A stretch of 46,253 nucleotides of DNA from Bacillota bacterium (lineage in GTDB: Bacteria > Bacillota > DTU025). Positions 17,357 through 26,102 of this stretch are shown one piece after another. The notes beneath the pieces are model-generated. The model saw nothing but the letters and a program-made list of their open reading frames with translations. It did no database searches and had not been told where the DNA came from. The translations under genes and the position numbers were made by a program. The first letter of the stretch is position 1. Every line of letters starts with the position of its first letter. Where the stretch lies: the NCBI GenBank assembly GCA_019136685.1, contig JAGVTS010000055.1, positions 1-46,253 of the forward strand, written 5' to 3'.

Positions 17357-18604
17357 ATGAACCGCGTGAAGTCCTTCACTTGCGTCTCATGCCAGGCTCA
17401 ATACAGCTCTCTTCCTTCCACATATGCATGTCCTGCGTGCGGCGGCATACTCGATGTTGTCTATGACTATGGCTCAATCGACGGCGGTCGCTTCGTGCTC
17501 GCTCTTGCCGATAACCCTGACAGGTCCATATGGCGATATGAAGAACTGCTGCCGGTAGCGCCGGGCGCCGCGCGTCCGAAGCTCAGAGTAGGCGGAACGC
17601 CCATCTACCGCGCGCCGAGGCTCGCAGAGGAGATCGGGCTTTCGGGCGTATTCATAAAAGACGATGGCGTCAACCCCACCGCTTCACTGAAAGACCGTGC
17701 GTCGGCTGTAGCGGTGGCCATGGCGCTCGAGGCCGGGGCCGCCACCATCAGCTGTTCCTCTACGGGCAACGCGGCATCGTCCTGCGCGGGCTGTGCGGCG
17801 TCAGTGGGCCTGCCTGCCGTGATATTCGTCCCTGAGCGTGCCCCGGCAGGGAAACTGGCGCAACTTCGCATATTCAACGCCGTTGTCATACGCGTGCGCG
17901 GCAGCTACAGGGATGCATTTCGCCTTTCGCGCGAGGCGATTGGGCGCTATGGATGGTACAACCGCAATGCCGCAATCAACCCGTACATGGTCGAAGGAAA
18001 GAAGACGGTATCTTTCGAGATATGCGAAGAGCTCGGTTCAGCCTTGCCCGATTGGGTTGCGGTATCTGTTGGAGATGGGTGTACCGTTGCAGGAGTATGG
18101 AAGGGCTTCCGAGAATTACATGACATTGGCGCAATATCTCGTACACCCAGGATCCTTGGCGTTCAGGCAGAGGGGTCCAACCCTATCACTGTGTCGTTCA
18201 GGACGGGCAGGCCCATGCAGCCCGGGCGGGAAGACACGATCGCCGATTCCATTGCAGTGGGCGAGCCTAGGAATCCGGTGAAGGCAGTGAACGCTGTACG
18301 CGACTCGGGCGGAACAATGATCGACGTGTCCGATGAGGAGATTCTCTCTGCGATGAGGCTGCTCGGTCGCACTACAGGGGTGTTTGGGGAACCGGCGGGC
18401 GTCGCGGGTCTGGCGGGGCTGGCGCGTGCTGTGCGCGAAGGCATAGTCGATTCGTCTGCCGGCGCCTGTGCGATAGTAACCGGCAACGGCCTAAAGGACA
18501 TACAGGCGGGCATCCGCGCAGCCGGTGAGCCTATCACTATCCCACCGGACATTGCTCTTCTCGAGCGAGAGCTCGCGCGGGTCGCGCCCAGCGTTCTGTC
18601 GTGA
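17357..18604 (+). CDS. Threonine synthase-like PLP enzyme
   Basis: The protein has 415 residues; ATG 17357 follows GGGGAGG. An N-terminal zinc ribbon (FTCVSCQAQY…YACPACGGIL) is followed by the fold type II PLP domain: NPTASLKDRAS carries the Schiff-base Lys, CSSTGNAASS is the substrate loop and SVGDGCTVAGVWKGF the phosphate-binding Gly loop. These features match archaeal/clostridial-type threonine synthase. It heads the nucleobase-catabolism operon, where related clusters carry PLP ammonia-lyases such as YgeX, so a role in amino acid deamination rather than threonine synthesis is possible. No thrB or hom gene is nearby. Confidence 0.85.
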   Translation: MNRVKSFTCVSCQAQYSSLPSTYACPACGGILDVVYDYGSIDGGRFVLALADNPDRSIWRYEELLPVAPGAARPKLRVGGTPIYRAPRLAEEIGLSGVFIKDDGVNPTASLKDRASAVAVAMALEAGAATISCSSTGNAASSCAGCAASVGLPAVIFVPERAPAGKLAQLRIFNAVVIRVRGSYRDAFRLSREAIGRYGWYNRNAAINPYMVEGKKTVSFEICEELGSALPDWVAVSVGDGCTVAGVWKGFRELHDIGAISRTPRILGVQAEGSNPITVSFRTGRPMQPGREDTIADSIAVGEPRNPVKAVNAVRDSGGTMIDVSDEEILSAMRLLGRTTGVFGEPAGVAGLAGLARAVREGIVDSSAGACAIVTGNGLKDIQAGIRAAGEPITIPPDIALLERELARVAPSVLS

Positions 18605-18669
18605 CGCACTGCGCCACTTGCGACACGAGCGGGGCTTGCTTGACGCGGGTCTTGACAGAGGTGTAGCAC

Positions 18670-20058
18670 ATGTATGACCTTGCAATACTGGGCGGCAATG
18701 TTGTGTCATCCGATTCACTCGAAGTTGCCGATGTTCTGATCAAGGACGGTATAGTCGCCCGAGTCCAGCCCGTCGAGGAAGGCGGCGGCACAGGAAGGGC
18801 CGGGGTCCGGGCTGAGCGAGAGGTAGATGCTCGCGGCATGCTGGTGATGCCGGGCGTGATCGACCCCCATGTCCACTTCGGGCTACGCTCCCGCGGCACA
18901 GTCACAGCTGATGACTTTGCGTCGGGCACTCGGTGCGCGGCTGCGGGCGGCGTGACCACCGTCATCGACTATGCGGATCACCTTCCCAACATGACGTTAC
19001 TTCAATGCGCAAATGAGCGGCTTTCGGAGATCCGGCCGCAAGCTGCGGTGGACTATGCTGTTCACCAGAACCTTATCCGACTCGATCCGGACTCCGGCGA
19101 TCAGCTGGCCGAGCTGCGCGGGGCCGGAATAGGCAGCGTAAAGGTCTTCACCACCTACAAAGACGTGGGCTACATGCTCAAGGGAGGCGACCTTGAGGCT
19201 CTGCTTCGCGAGGCGAAACGCCACGATGTGCTTGTCACTGTGCACGCCGAGGACGACGCTGTGCTCGAACGGGCCCGAACTCGGCTTGAGGCCGCAGGGC
19301 GCGTTTCCCCTGCGCACCACGGGGAATCGAGGCCGGCAGAGGCCGAGGAGCGGGCCGCTAGGCAGGTCATCGCAGCGGCCGAGGCCGCGGGCACGCCCGT
19401 CTATTTTGTGCATGTATCCACGCGCGGGGCTATAGAGGCTATTGCAGAGGCCAGGCGCGGGGGTCAGCCGGTGTTGGCTGAGACGTGCCCGCACTATCTC
19501 TTGCTCAACGAAGGCCGATACGCCGGCGCCGACGCCCGTCTGTTCATAATGAGCCCTCCTCTGCGCACTCCGGCAGATCAGGATGCGTTGTGGGGAGCAG
19601 TGGCCGCCGGCGACGTCGATACATTCTCCACCGATCACTGCGCGTTCACGCCCGGGCAAAAGGCTCTCGGGCGTTTTTGTTTCGACACCTTGCCCGGAAT
19701 CCCCGGCGTGCAGACGCTCCTGCCTCTGGTATACACATACGGCGTGGCCGCCGGCATCATCACTGCCGGGCAGATGGTGAAGATGATGTGCGAAAATCCT
19801 GCGCGCCTATTCGGCCTATCTTGCAGGAAAGGCCGAATAGCGCCGGGGCTCGACGCCGACATCGTCTTGCTCGACACCGCGGCCCGGCACAGGTTATCCG
19901 GGGCCGAGCTGCTCTCGAAGGCCGGGTACACGCCGTACGAGGGGATGGAGGTTGCATGCGAGGTGAGGGAGGTATACCTCCGGGGGAACCTCGTCGCGGA
20001 ACGGGGGAGGTTCTGCGGCGCATGTGGCGCGGGCGAGTTTGTGCGCGCTTCAGCTTGA
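18670..20058 (+). CDS. hydA: Dihydropyrimidinase / D-hydantoinase-like amidohydrolase
   Basis: The protein has 462 residues; ATG 18670 is preceded by GAGGTG. Cyclic amidohydrolase motifs: PHVHFGL (HxH metal ligands), SVKVFTTYKD (carboxylated bridging Lys), VTVHAED (His), YFVHVST (His) and FSTDHCAF (catalytic Asp). The family opens the ring of dihydropyrimidines, hydantoins or allantoin. With preT/preA in the same operon, the likely reaction is hydrolysis of dihydrouracil/dihydrothymine, the second step of reductive pyrimidine breakdown. No beta-ureidopropionase is present in the window. Confidence 0.9.
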   Translation: MYDLAILGGNVVSSDSLEVADVLIKDGIVARVQPVEEGGGTGRAGVRAEREVDARGMLVMPGVIDPHVHFGLRSRGTVTADDFASGTRCAAAGGVTTVIDYADHLPNMTLLQCANERLSEIRPQAAVDYAVHQNLIRLDPDSGDQLAELRGAGIGSVKVFTTYKDVGYMLKGGDLEALLREAKRHDVLVTVHAEDDAVLERARTRLEAAGRVSPAHHGESRPAEAEERAARQVIAAAEAAGTPVYFVHVSTRGAIEAIAEARRGGQPVLAETCPHYLLLNEGRYAGADARLFIMSPPLRTPADQDALWGAVAAGDVDTFSTDHCAFTPGQKALGRFCFDTLPGIPGVQTLLPLVYTYGVAAGIITAGQMVKMMCENPARLFGLSCRKGRIAPGLDADIVLLDTAARHRLSGAELLSKAGYTPYEGMEVACEVREVYLRGNLVAERGRFCGACGAGEFVRASA

Positions 20059-20100
20059 GTAAGTTCAGCTCAAGCACATACCGTGTCAGGGGGGCGTTTC

Positions 20101-20610
20101 ATGGAGGCTGTCAGGGTAAGGATCACCATCAATGGCGACGAATACGTCAGAACAGTGCCTACGTCCATGACACTGCTGCAGTTCGTCAGGGATGAGCTCG
20201 ACTTAACCGGCACTAAGGAAGGTTGCGGCAAGGGAGAGTGCGGAGCCTGCACCGTGCTGCTTGACGGGGCTCCTGTCAATTCCTGCCTCATATTCGCGTA
20301 CCAGTGCGCGGGGCGGAGCGTTATCACCATTGAGGGGCTCAGCCGTGACGGGGCGCTCCATCCGGTACAGGAGGCGTTCATGCGGCACGGCGCAGTACAG
20401 TGCGGTTTCTGCACACCGGGGATGATCATGTCGGCCATCGCTCTGCTTGCGTCGAATCCGCTTCCCACCCAGGCCCAGATACGCGAGGCCATATCGGGCA
20501 ATCTGTGCCGCTGTACCGGCTACAAGGCCATCATCGAATCGATTGACGATGCAGCGCGACGAATGGCTGGGTGGGCAACCGCGCACGGCGCCGACGCGAC
20601 CCAGGGATGA
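20101..20610 (+). CDS. Molybdenum hydroxylase 2Fe-2S subunit (set 1)
   Basis: The protein has 169 residues; ATG 20101 follows AGGGGGG by 6 nt. The N-terminal plant-type 2Fe-2S site is GCGKGECGACTVLLDG plus the fourth Cys in NSCLIF. The C-terminal helical 2Fe-2S domain has QCGFCTPGM and NLCRCTGYKAI. This is the small, electron-transfer subunit of the xanthine dehydrogenase/CO dehydrogenase family. It overlaps mocA by 4 bp. Its FAD and Mo partners are probably the genes at 24821 and 26103, separated from it by maturation and Pre genes. Confidence 0.95.
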   Translation: MEAVRVRITINGDEYVRTVPTSMTLLQFVRDELDLTGTKEGCGKGECGACTVLLDGAPVNSCLIFAYQCAGRSVITIEGLSRDGALHPVQEAFMRHGAVQCGFCTPGMIMSAIALLASNPLPTQAQIREAISGNLCRCTGYKAIIESIDDAARRMAGWATAHGADATQG

Positions 20611-21353
20611 ACGGGGCTAATGCGATGCCGCCTGTGGTGTCTGCGATAGTGCTGGCTGCCGGCGCATCTACCCGGATGGGTAGGCCCAAGCAGCTGCTGC
20701 CCTGGGGCGGCATGCCCATGGTGCGCCACGTGGCCGAGACGTTCGCAGCGTCCGTGGCCAGCGAAGTAGTAGTGGTGGTGGGGCGCCGAGCCGACGATGT
20801 GGCCCGGGCTGTGTTCGGTGACGAGCATGGTGTGCATCGGCAGGGGCATGGGCGGAAGCGCGAGGGGGATCAGGGCCGGGCGGCGCCTGTTCGAGTATGT
20901 GTGAACGCTGCGTGGGAAGGCGGAATGGCTACCTCGGTGGCGTGCGGTGTTAGGGCGGCGAGGGCCGACGCGGAAGCATTCCTGATCGCCCTGTCGGATC
21001 ATCCGGCTGTAGGTGTTGACGTCATCAACGCGCTGATAGAGGCATTCGCGCAGAGGTCGCCCGCGGAGCGTGTCAGGGCTGTGATAGCGCCGGTGCACGA
21101 TGGGCGGCGGGGCCACCCGGTGCTGCTCTCTGCCGGGCTCCGCGACGAGCTGGAGGCGTTGGGACCGGCGCGCACTCTCAGGGATATCGTGAATGCCAAC
21201 ACTGACCCGGTATGGAGCCTTGTCGAAGTCTCATCCGACGGTATCCGGATTGACCTTGATACTCCGTCCGACTACACCGAGGCGCTGTCGCGTATGCCCG
21301 AGTCTGCGTCTTGCATAGAGGAACCGGAGGGAAGTGCAACACATGGGGATTGA
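20607..21353 (+). CDS. mocA: Molybdenum cofactor cytidylyltransferase
   Basis: The protein has 248 residues starting at the ATG overlapping the previous stop; ATG 20625 is also possible. The nucleotidyltransferase signature LAAGASTRMGRPKQLLPWGG is followed by the MocA/MobA-like ALSDHPAV metal site and RRGHPVLLS. MocA transfers CMP to Mo-molybdopterin, giving the MCD cofactor of xanthine dehydrogenase-type enzymes. A basic insertion of about 25 residues (around GVHRQGHGRKREGDQG) between strands is not typical. Its position between hydroxylase subunit genes supports cofactor supply to the two hydroxylases. Confidence 0.92.
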   Translation: MNGANAMPPVVSAIVLAAGASTRMGRPKQLLPWGGMPMVRHVAETFAASVASEVVVVVGRRADDVARAVFGDEHGVHRQGHGRKREGDQGRAAPVRVCVNAAWEGGMATSVACGVRAARADAEAFLIALSDHPAVGVDVINALIEAFAQRSPAERVRAVIAPVHDGRRGHPVLLSAGLRDELEALGPARTLRDIVNANTDPVWSLVEVSSDGIRIDLDTPSDYTEALSRMPESASCIEEPEGSATHGD

Positions 21354-22176
21354 CGTCTTGAGAGAGGCTGTTCGGGCGCTCGAGTCGGGCCGGCCCGCGG
21401 CATTGGTGACAGTCGTAGCCTCAGGCGGCATGACGCCGGCCAAACCCGGGTTCAAGATGCTGGTGCGCCCGGACGGGAAGACCACGGGCACCGTGGGCGG
21501 CGGCGCTCTGGAGGCCCAGGCGGTTCAGGCGGCGCTGGCGGCGATACGCTCCAGGGGCTCCACCCGCCTCCGCTTTTCCGAAGAATGCGGCGGCCTGGCT
21601 CAGCTGGGTATGGTGTGCGGAGGGGAGATCGAGCTGTTCGTGGACTACATGTCGCCCGGCCCGGAGGTATGGGTGTTCGGCGCGGGGCATGTGGGCCTGG
21701 CAGTAGGCGAGCTTGCGGCATTTACCGGGTTTCGAGTCACCTTGGTTGACGATCGGCCGGAGTACGCCGATGAGAAGCGTGCGCCGTGGGCTCATTCAAT
21801 GATGGCCTGCGACTTTGTGGACGCCGCGTCGAAGGCGCCGGGTGGGGCCGACTCTTACGTTGTGATAGTCACTCGCGGCCACGCCTGGGATGCCCAAGTC
21901 CTGTACGAAATCCTCCGGCTGGAGCCGCGCCCGTACTACGTGGGCATGATGGGAAGCAAGCCCAAGGTCAAGAGCTGTTTTGACGGGCTTCGGGCCAAGG
22001 GCGTATCCGAGGAAGCGCTGGCTGTCGTGCATGCGCCCATCGGCCTTGCCATCGGGGGCGATTCGCCTCGTGAGATCGCCGTAAGCGTTGTAGCCGAAAT
22101 GGTCGCGGCCAGAAACGGGCGCGATCCCAAGTGCTTGCAGGGAGGTGCGGGATATGGCGGCGCGTCAAACGCCTGA
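21343..22176 (+). CDS. xdhC: XdhC/CoxI-family molybdenum hydroxylase maturation factor
   Basis: The protein has 277 residues; ATG 21343 (MGIDVLREAV) is favoured over GTG 21334. The N-terminal XdhC domain includes VASGGMTPAKPGFKMLV and TVGGGALEAQ. The C-terminal Rossmann domain has VWVFGAGHVGLAVGELAAF, VTRGHAWD and GMMGSKPKV, ending with IGLAIGGDSPREIAVSVVAE. XdhC proteins bind the sulfurated Mo cofactor and insert it into the large subunit. It overlaps mocA by 11 bp and preT by 23 bp. Confidence 0.94.
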   Translation: MGIDVLREAVRALESGRPAALVTVVASGGMTPAKPGFKMLVRPDGKTTGTVGGGALEAQAVQAALAAIRSRGSTRLRFSEECGGLAQLGMVCGGEIELFVDYMSPGPEVWVFGAGHVGLAVGELAAFTGFRVTLVDDRPEYADEKRAPWAHSMMACDFVDAASKAPGGADSYVVIVTRGHAWDAQVLYEILRLEPRPYYVGMMGSKPKVKSCFDGLRAKGVSEEALAVVHAPIGLAIGGDSPREIAVSVVAEMVAARNGRDPKCLQGGAGYGGASNA

Positions 22177-23548
22177 TACTCTCGATATGCCGGTTCGCCT
22201 GTCCACCATGGAAGAGGTCGACCGTGGGCTAAAGCCGCATCAAGCTCTGGCTGAGGCCGGCAGATGCATTTTCTGCCACGATGCCCCGTGCGTCAAGGGC
22301 TGCCCGGTGGGAATCGATATCCCCGGGTTCATACGCCGCATATCGCAACGCAACATGGTCGGGGCGGCCCGCTTGATCAGGCAGGCCAATCCGCTTGGGG
22401 CCGTGTGCGCGCGGGTCTGTCCATCTGAGGCTCAGTGCGAGAAGGGATGCACCAGCGCAGGGCTGTCGGAGCCTGTGGCCATTGCCTGCCTGCAGCGGTA
22501 TGCCATGGATCAGGAGATGGCTCGCGGGATTAGGCCGGTGGCGGCGGCCGAGCCCACCGGCAGGAAGGTAGCGGTGATCGGGGCGGGCCCTGCGGGGCTT
22601 GCTTGCAGCTTGGCGCTTAGGTCTGCAGGAGAGTCGGTTACCGTGTACGACAGTTCGCCTCAGCCGGGCGGCGTGATGCGGTATGGGATACCCTCCTACC
22701 GTCTGCCGCGAGAGGTGCTGAGCCGCGAGGTCGACTGGATCCTCAGCGCAGGCGTGCGGTTTGTGCCCAACACCGAGATCGGGCGGGACGTGGGCATGGC
22801 TGATCTGCTGCGTGAGTATGATGCGGTCTTCATCGGGGCGGGCCTCGGCGCACCCGCAGTTCCCCGAATTCAGGGGGCCGGCACCGCTGGCGTGATCTCC
22901 GCCTATGCTTTCCTCCGGGCCGCAGGCGAACCGGACGGGAACGCGCGCGAGCAGGCCATGAGAGCGGTCATTGCGCAGCCTCTGGGCCGAGTGGTCGTGC
23001 TCGGCGGAGGCAATGTGGCCGTCGATGCGGCATGCACCGCGCTCCGGCTGGGAGCGGAGTCGGTCACCATAGCTTACCGGCGCACACGCGGCGAGATGCC
23101 GGCGTGGGCGGAGGAAATCGAGTTTGCCGAGGAAGAGGGCGTGAAGCTTGTCTTCCTGCTGTCGCCGGCGGAGGTGTTGCAGGCCGACGGCAAGGCCCGA
23201 GGCGTGCGAATGACCAGGATGAGATTGGCCGAGGATGACGCATCGGGTCGTCCGCGCCCGGCGCCGTCGGGCGAGCCCGATGAGACGATTGGCGCCGATA
23301 CTGTGGTGCTTGCATTCGGGCAGGCGCCGAACGAATCTATATTGAGCTCTCTTCCGTCGCTCGCGCGTTCGGAATCCGGGATGATCGAAATAGACGTCGA
23401 GACCGGGGCGACGTCGGTTGCAGGGGTTTTTGCCGGCGGAGACGCTGTCAATGGAGGAACCACAGTGGTGCAGGCAGTGAGCGAGGGTCTTCGGGCAGCT
23501 GCGGGGATCCGAGCATATCTCGATTCAGTGACTCCCGCGCGCGACTGA
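22154..23548 (+). CDS. preT: Dihydropyrimidine dehydrogenase NAD(P)H-oxidising subunit
   Basis: The protein has 464 residues; ATG 22154 follows GGAGG by 8 nt. The N-terminal 4Fe-4S domain has CIFCHDAPCVKGCPVG and CARVCPSEAQCEKGC. The FAD Rossmann motif is VIGAGPAGLACSLALR and the NAD(P)H motif VVLGGGNVAVDAACTA, with the closing FAD motif GVFAGGDAVNGGTTVVQAV. This is the GltD/PreT fold. Paired with preA immediately downstream, it passes electrons from NAD(P)H to the FMN subunit for reduction of uracil and thymine. Related YgfK-type proteins in selenate/purine clusters are an alternative, but the adjacent preA decides. Confidence 0.92.
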   Translation: MAARQTPDTLDMPVRLSTMEEVDRGLKPHQALAEAGRCIFCHDAPCVKGCPVGIDIPGFIRRISQRNMVGAARLIRQANPLGAVCARVCPSEAQCEKGCTSAGLSEPVAIACLQRYAMDQEMARGIRPVAAAEPTGRKVAVIGAGPAGLACSLALRSAGESVTVYDSSPQPGGVMRYGIPSYRLPREVLSREVDWILSAGVRFVPNTEIGRDVGMADLLREYDAVFIGAGLGAPAVPRIQGAGTAGVISAYAFLRAAGEPDGNAREQAMRAVIAQPLGRVVVLGGGNVAVDAACTALRLGAESVTIAYRRTRGEMPAWAEEIEFAEEEGVKLVFLLSPAEVLQADGKARGVRMTRMRLAEDDASGRPRPAPSGEPDETIGADTVVLAFGQAPNESILSSLPSLARSESGMIEIDVETGATSVAGVFAGGDAVNGGTTVVQAVSEGLRAAAGIRAYLDSVTPARD

Positions 23549-23585
23549 CTCTTGATCGGAATCATCTATTAATGGAGGGATCGGA

Positions 23586-24782
23586 GTGTCGGTGGATCTT
23601 TCTATCAAGTTCGCAGGGATCAAGTTCGAGAACCCGTTTACGCTGGCAGCCTCTCCATGCACTGACAATGCGGAGATGGTGGCTAGGGCATTTGACGCCG
23701 GATGGGCGGCAGCGGTGCTCAAGACTACATCGGTGGAAGAAGAGGTCGTCGAACTAGTCTACCCTATGATGGCCGGGCTCGATTTCGAAGACAAGAAAGT
23801 GATCGGCCTGCAGAACATCGACCTTATCTCGGAGCGCCACATCGACCAGGTGGAGAAGGACGTTCGAGAGCTGAAGAAGGCATACCCGGGCAAGGTGGTT
23901 GGGGCGAGCATTATGGGCCAGAAGAAGGAGCACTGGCAGACCCTGGTGCGAAGGCTCGAGGCCGCCGGCGTGGACTTCATCGAGTGCAGTTTCTCGTGCC
24001 CGCACGGCATGCCCGAGCGCGGCATGGGCTCCACTATCGGCCAGGACGCCGAACTCACGGAGCGCACGGCCAGATGGGTGAAAGAGGCCGCCACACGCGT
24101 GCCCGTGTCGATCAAAGTGACGCCTCTGGTGGCGGATCTGCCGCACATCGCCTGCGCGGTGCAAAAGTCCGGGGCGGACGCCATAACCGCCATCAACACG
24201 GTAAAATGCCTCATCGGAGTGGATATTGACAATTTCGTCCCCTATCCGGTTGTTGACGGCAAGTCTTCATACGGAGGTTACTCCGGCGCGGCCATCAAGC
24301 CCATCTCTTTGCGATGTGTGGCGGAGATAGCCAAGGCTGTGGACATGCCTATCTCGGCCACGGGCGGCATCACCACATGGCGCGACGCTGTGGAGTTTCT
24401 GCTGTGCGGCGCAAGAAACTTGCAAGTCTGCACCGCGGCGATGAAGCACGGGTTCAGGATCATTGAGGATCTCACCGATGGCTTGTCGGTCTATCTTGAG
24501 GACAAGGGCATGTCGGGAGTGGAGGAGCTTGTGGGACTGGCGCTTCCCAACATCGTGGAACACTCTCACCTTTCGCGGGAGTACAAGCCGGTGTCGAAGA
24601 TCAACCTGGAGACGTGCGTCAAGTGCGACGTCTGCTACATTGCGTGCCAAGACGGCGGACACCAGGCAATTACCCTCGACGAGAAGCGGCTACCGCACGT
24701 AGATGAGGAGAAGTGCGTAGGTTGCGCCATGTGCGCCAGCGTCTGCCCGGTATTTGAGTGTATCCAGATGGCGCCCAGGTAG
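23586..24782 (+). CDS. preA: Dihydropyrimidine dehydrogenase FMN/Fe-S subunit
   Basis: The protein has 398 residues; GTG 23586 follows GGAGG by 7 nt. The FMN TIM barrel is typical of class 2 dihydroorotate dehydrogenases, with FENPFTLAASPCTDN, FSCPHGMPERGMGS, AINTVKCLIGVDI and the phosphate loop ATGGITTWRDAVEFLLCGA. A C-terminal ferredoxin domain (CVKCDVCYIACQDG, CVGCAMCASVCPV) carries two 4Fe-4S clusters. It reduces pyrimidine bases with electrons from PreT. In my recollection of the mammalian enzyme, the catalytic Cys sits just before GQD; here that region is GSTIGQD. Confidence 0.94.
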   Translation: MSVDLSIKFAGIKFENPFTLAASPCTDNAEMVARAFDAGWAAAVLKTTSVEEEVVELVYPMMAGLDFEDKKVIGLQNIDLISERHIDQVEKDVRELKKAYPGKVVGASIMGQKKEHWQTLVRRLEAAGVDFIECSFSCPHGMPERGMGSTIGQDAELTERTARWVKEAATRVPVSIKVTPLVADLPHIACAVQKSGADAITAINTVKCLIGVDIDNFVPYPVVDGKSSYGGYSGAAIKPISLRCVAEIAKAVDMPISATGGITTWRDAVEFLLCGARNLQVCTAAMKHGFRIIEDLTDGLSVYLEDKGMSGVEELVGLALPNIVEHSHLSREYKPVSKINLETCVKCDVCYIACQDGGHQAITLDEKRLPHVDEEKCVGCAMCASVCPVFECIQMAPR

Positions 24783-24820
24783 ATCGCACATCGCTTCTTC
24801 GAGGGAGGTGAACGGAGCAG

Positions 24821-26089
24821 ATGGACACCTTCAGAGCGCTTTCGGCGCGGTGCGCCCGTGAGGCTGTGGAGATGCTGGCGGCCGAGCCGGGGGCGGTACT
24901 GGCGGCGGGCTGCACCGACCTTCTGGTGAGGATGAAGGACGGGAAGGTTCGACCGTCCGCGGTGATCAGCATCGACCGCGCAGCCGACATGTGGCCAATT
25001 GAGGATACAGGCCGCACGCTGTGGGTGGGGGCGGGATGCACACATGCGGATATATCCCGTTCGCCGTTAGTGGCGGAAAAAGCGCCCCTGCTTGCGGCGG
25101 CAAGCGCTGCGGTAGGTTCTCCCCAGATCAGAAACAGGGGCACTTTGGGGGGCAATATCGCAACCGCGTCCCCGGCGGGCGACACGATTCCGGCGCTCGT
25201 CGCCATGGATGCCCGGATTGTGGTGGAGGGGCTCGCGGGGCAGCGGGCGATCGAGGTCGGCCAGTTCTTCCTAGGCCCGGGCAAGTCGGCGCTGGGGTCG
25301 AGTGAGGTAATCGTGGGGGTCGAGATCCCATGCGACGAGCCAGGCGATGTGTGGGCCTTCCGCAAGCTGGGCGGGCGGCGTGCCATGTCCATTGCCATCG
25401 CCAGTGTGGCTGTACATGCGCATCTTGAGCGAGGCGTACTGAGCCGCGTCGCGGTGGCGCTCGGGTCAGTAGCGCCTGTTGTGGTGCGCGCGCGCATGCT
25501 GGAGGCGGCGCTGGAAGGGCGGCGAGTCACGGCGGAACTGCTCGCAGAGGTGTGCCCTCTGGCCCAAGAGGCTGCCTCGCCGATAACCGACATACGTGGG
25601 TCGCGCGAATACAGGCTGGCCATGGTGGAGGCCCTGGCCTATCAAGCGCTCTACGCGGCCGTTTGGCCCGATGAGGTGAGCGAACCGCGTGCCAAATGGG
25701 AAGCTCAGGCGGGCGAGGCCCAGCGCGAGCATGAGTGCTGCCGCCATGGCCGGCCGGGCCCATCGCCGGCAGAGGCGTCGGATGCGGATGGGGCGCGAGG
25801 CCCGTGCCAATCTGCATCGGAGAGCCAGAAGGCGGAGACCTTGGGCGGCGACTCCGATTCGATTCGAGTGCATGTCGTCGTCTTCGGCGAACTCGCCTGC
25901 CGGGTGGAGAAGGCCGACATGACTCTGGATCTTCCGCGGGGGTCGACGGTGGCAGACCTGTACCGCCACATCGGGCTGGCCGACTCCAGCTACGTGATGG
26001 CGCTGGTCAACCATCGCCGTGAGTTCGACGATAAGCTTCTGTCCGACGGGGACGAGATCGCATTGATGCATCCCGTCGGCGGCGGATAG
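24821..26089 (+). CDS. Molybdenum hydroxylase FAD subunit fused to a MoaD/ThiS-like domain
   Basis: The protein has 422 residues; the ATG is preceded by GGGAGGTGAACGGAG. Residues 1 to about 290 are a standard FAD-binding medium subunit (AGCTDLLVRMKDG, VGSPQIRNRGTLGGNIATAS, CO dehydrogenase FAD C-domain). A hydrophilic linker of about 55 residues rich in Glu, Ser and Gly follows. Residues about 348-422 form a beta-grasp ubiquitin-like domain: VHVVVFGELACRV, LPRGSTVADLYRHIG, ALVNHRREF, LLSDGDEIALMHPVGGG. The very C-terminus is Gly-Gly, as in MoaD and ThiS. The frame is continuous across the junction. The usual FAD subunit stops near 290 residues, as its homologue at 30724 does. It probably belongs with the Mo subunit at 26103. 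Confidence 0.9.
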   Translation: MDTFRALSARCAREAVEMLAAEPGAVLAAGCTDLLVRMKDGKVRPSAVISIDRAADMWPIEDTGRTLWVGAGCTHADISRSPLVAEKAPLLAAASAAVGSPQIRNRGTLGGNIATASPAGDTIPALVAMDARIVVEGLAGQRAIEVGQFFLGPGKSALGSSEVIVGVEIPCDEPGDVWAFRKLGGRRAMSIAIASVAVHAHLERGVLSRVAVALGSVAPVVVRARMLEAALEGRRVTAELLAEVCPLAQEAASPITDIRGSREYRLAMVEALAYQALYAAVWPDEVSEPRAKWEAQAGEAQREHECCRHGRPGPSPAEASDADGARGPCQSASESQKAETLGGDSDSIRVHVVVFGELACRVEKADMTLDLPRGSTVADLYRHIGLADSSYVMALVNHRREFDDKLLSDGDEIALMHPVGGG

Positions 26090-26102
26090 TGAGGGACGCG
26101 CC

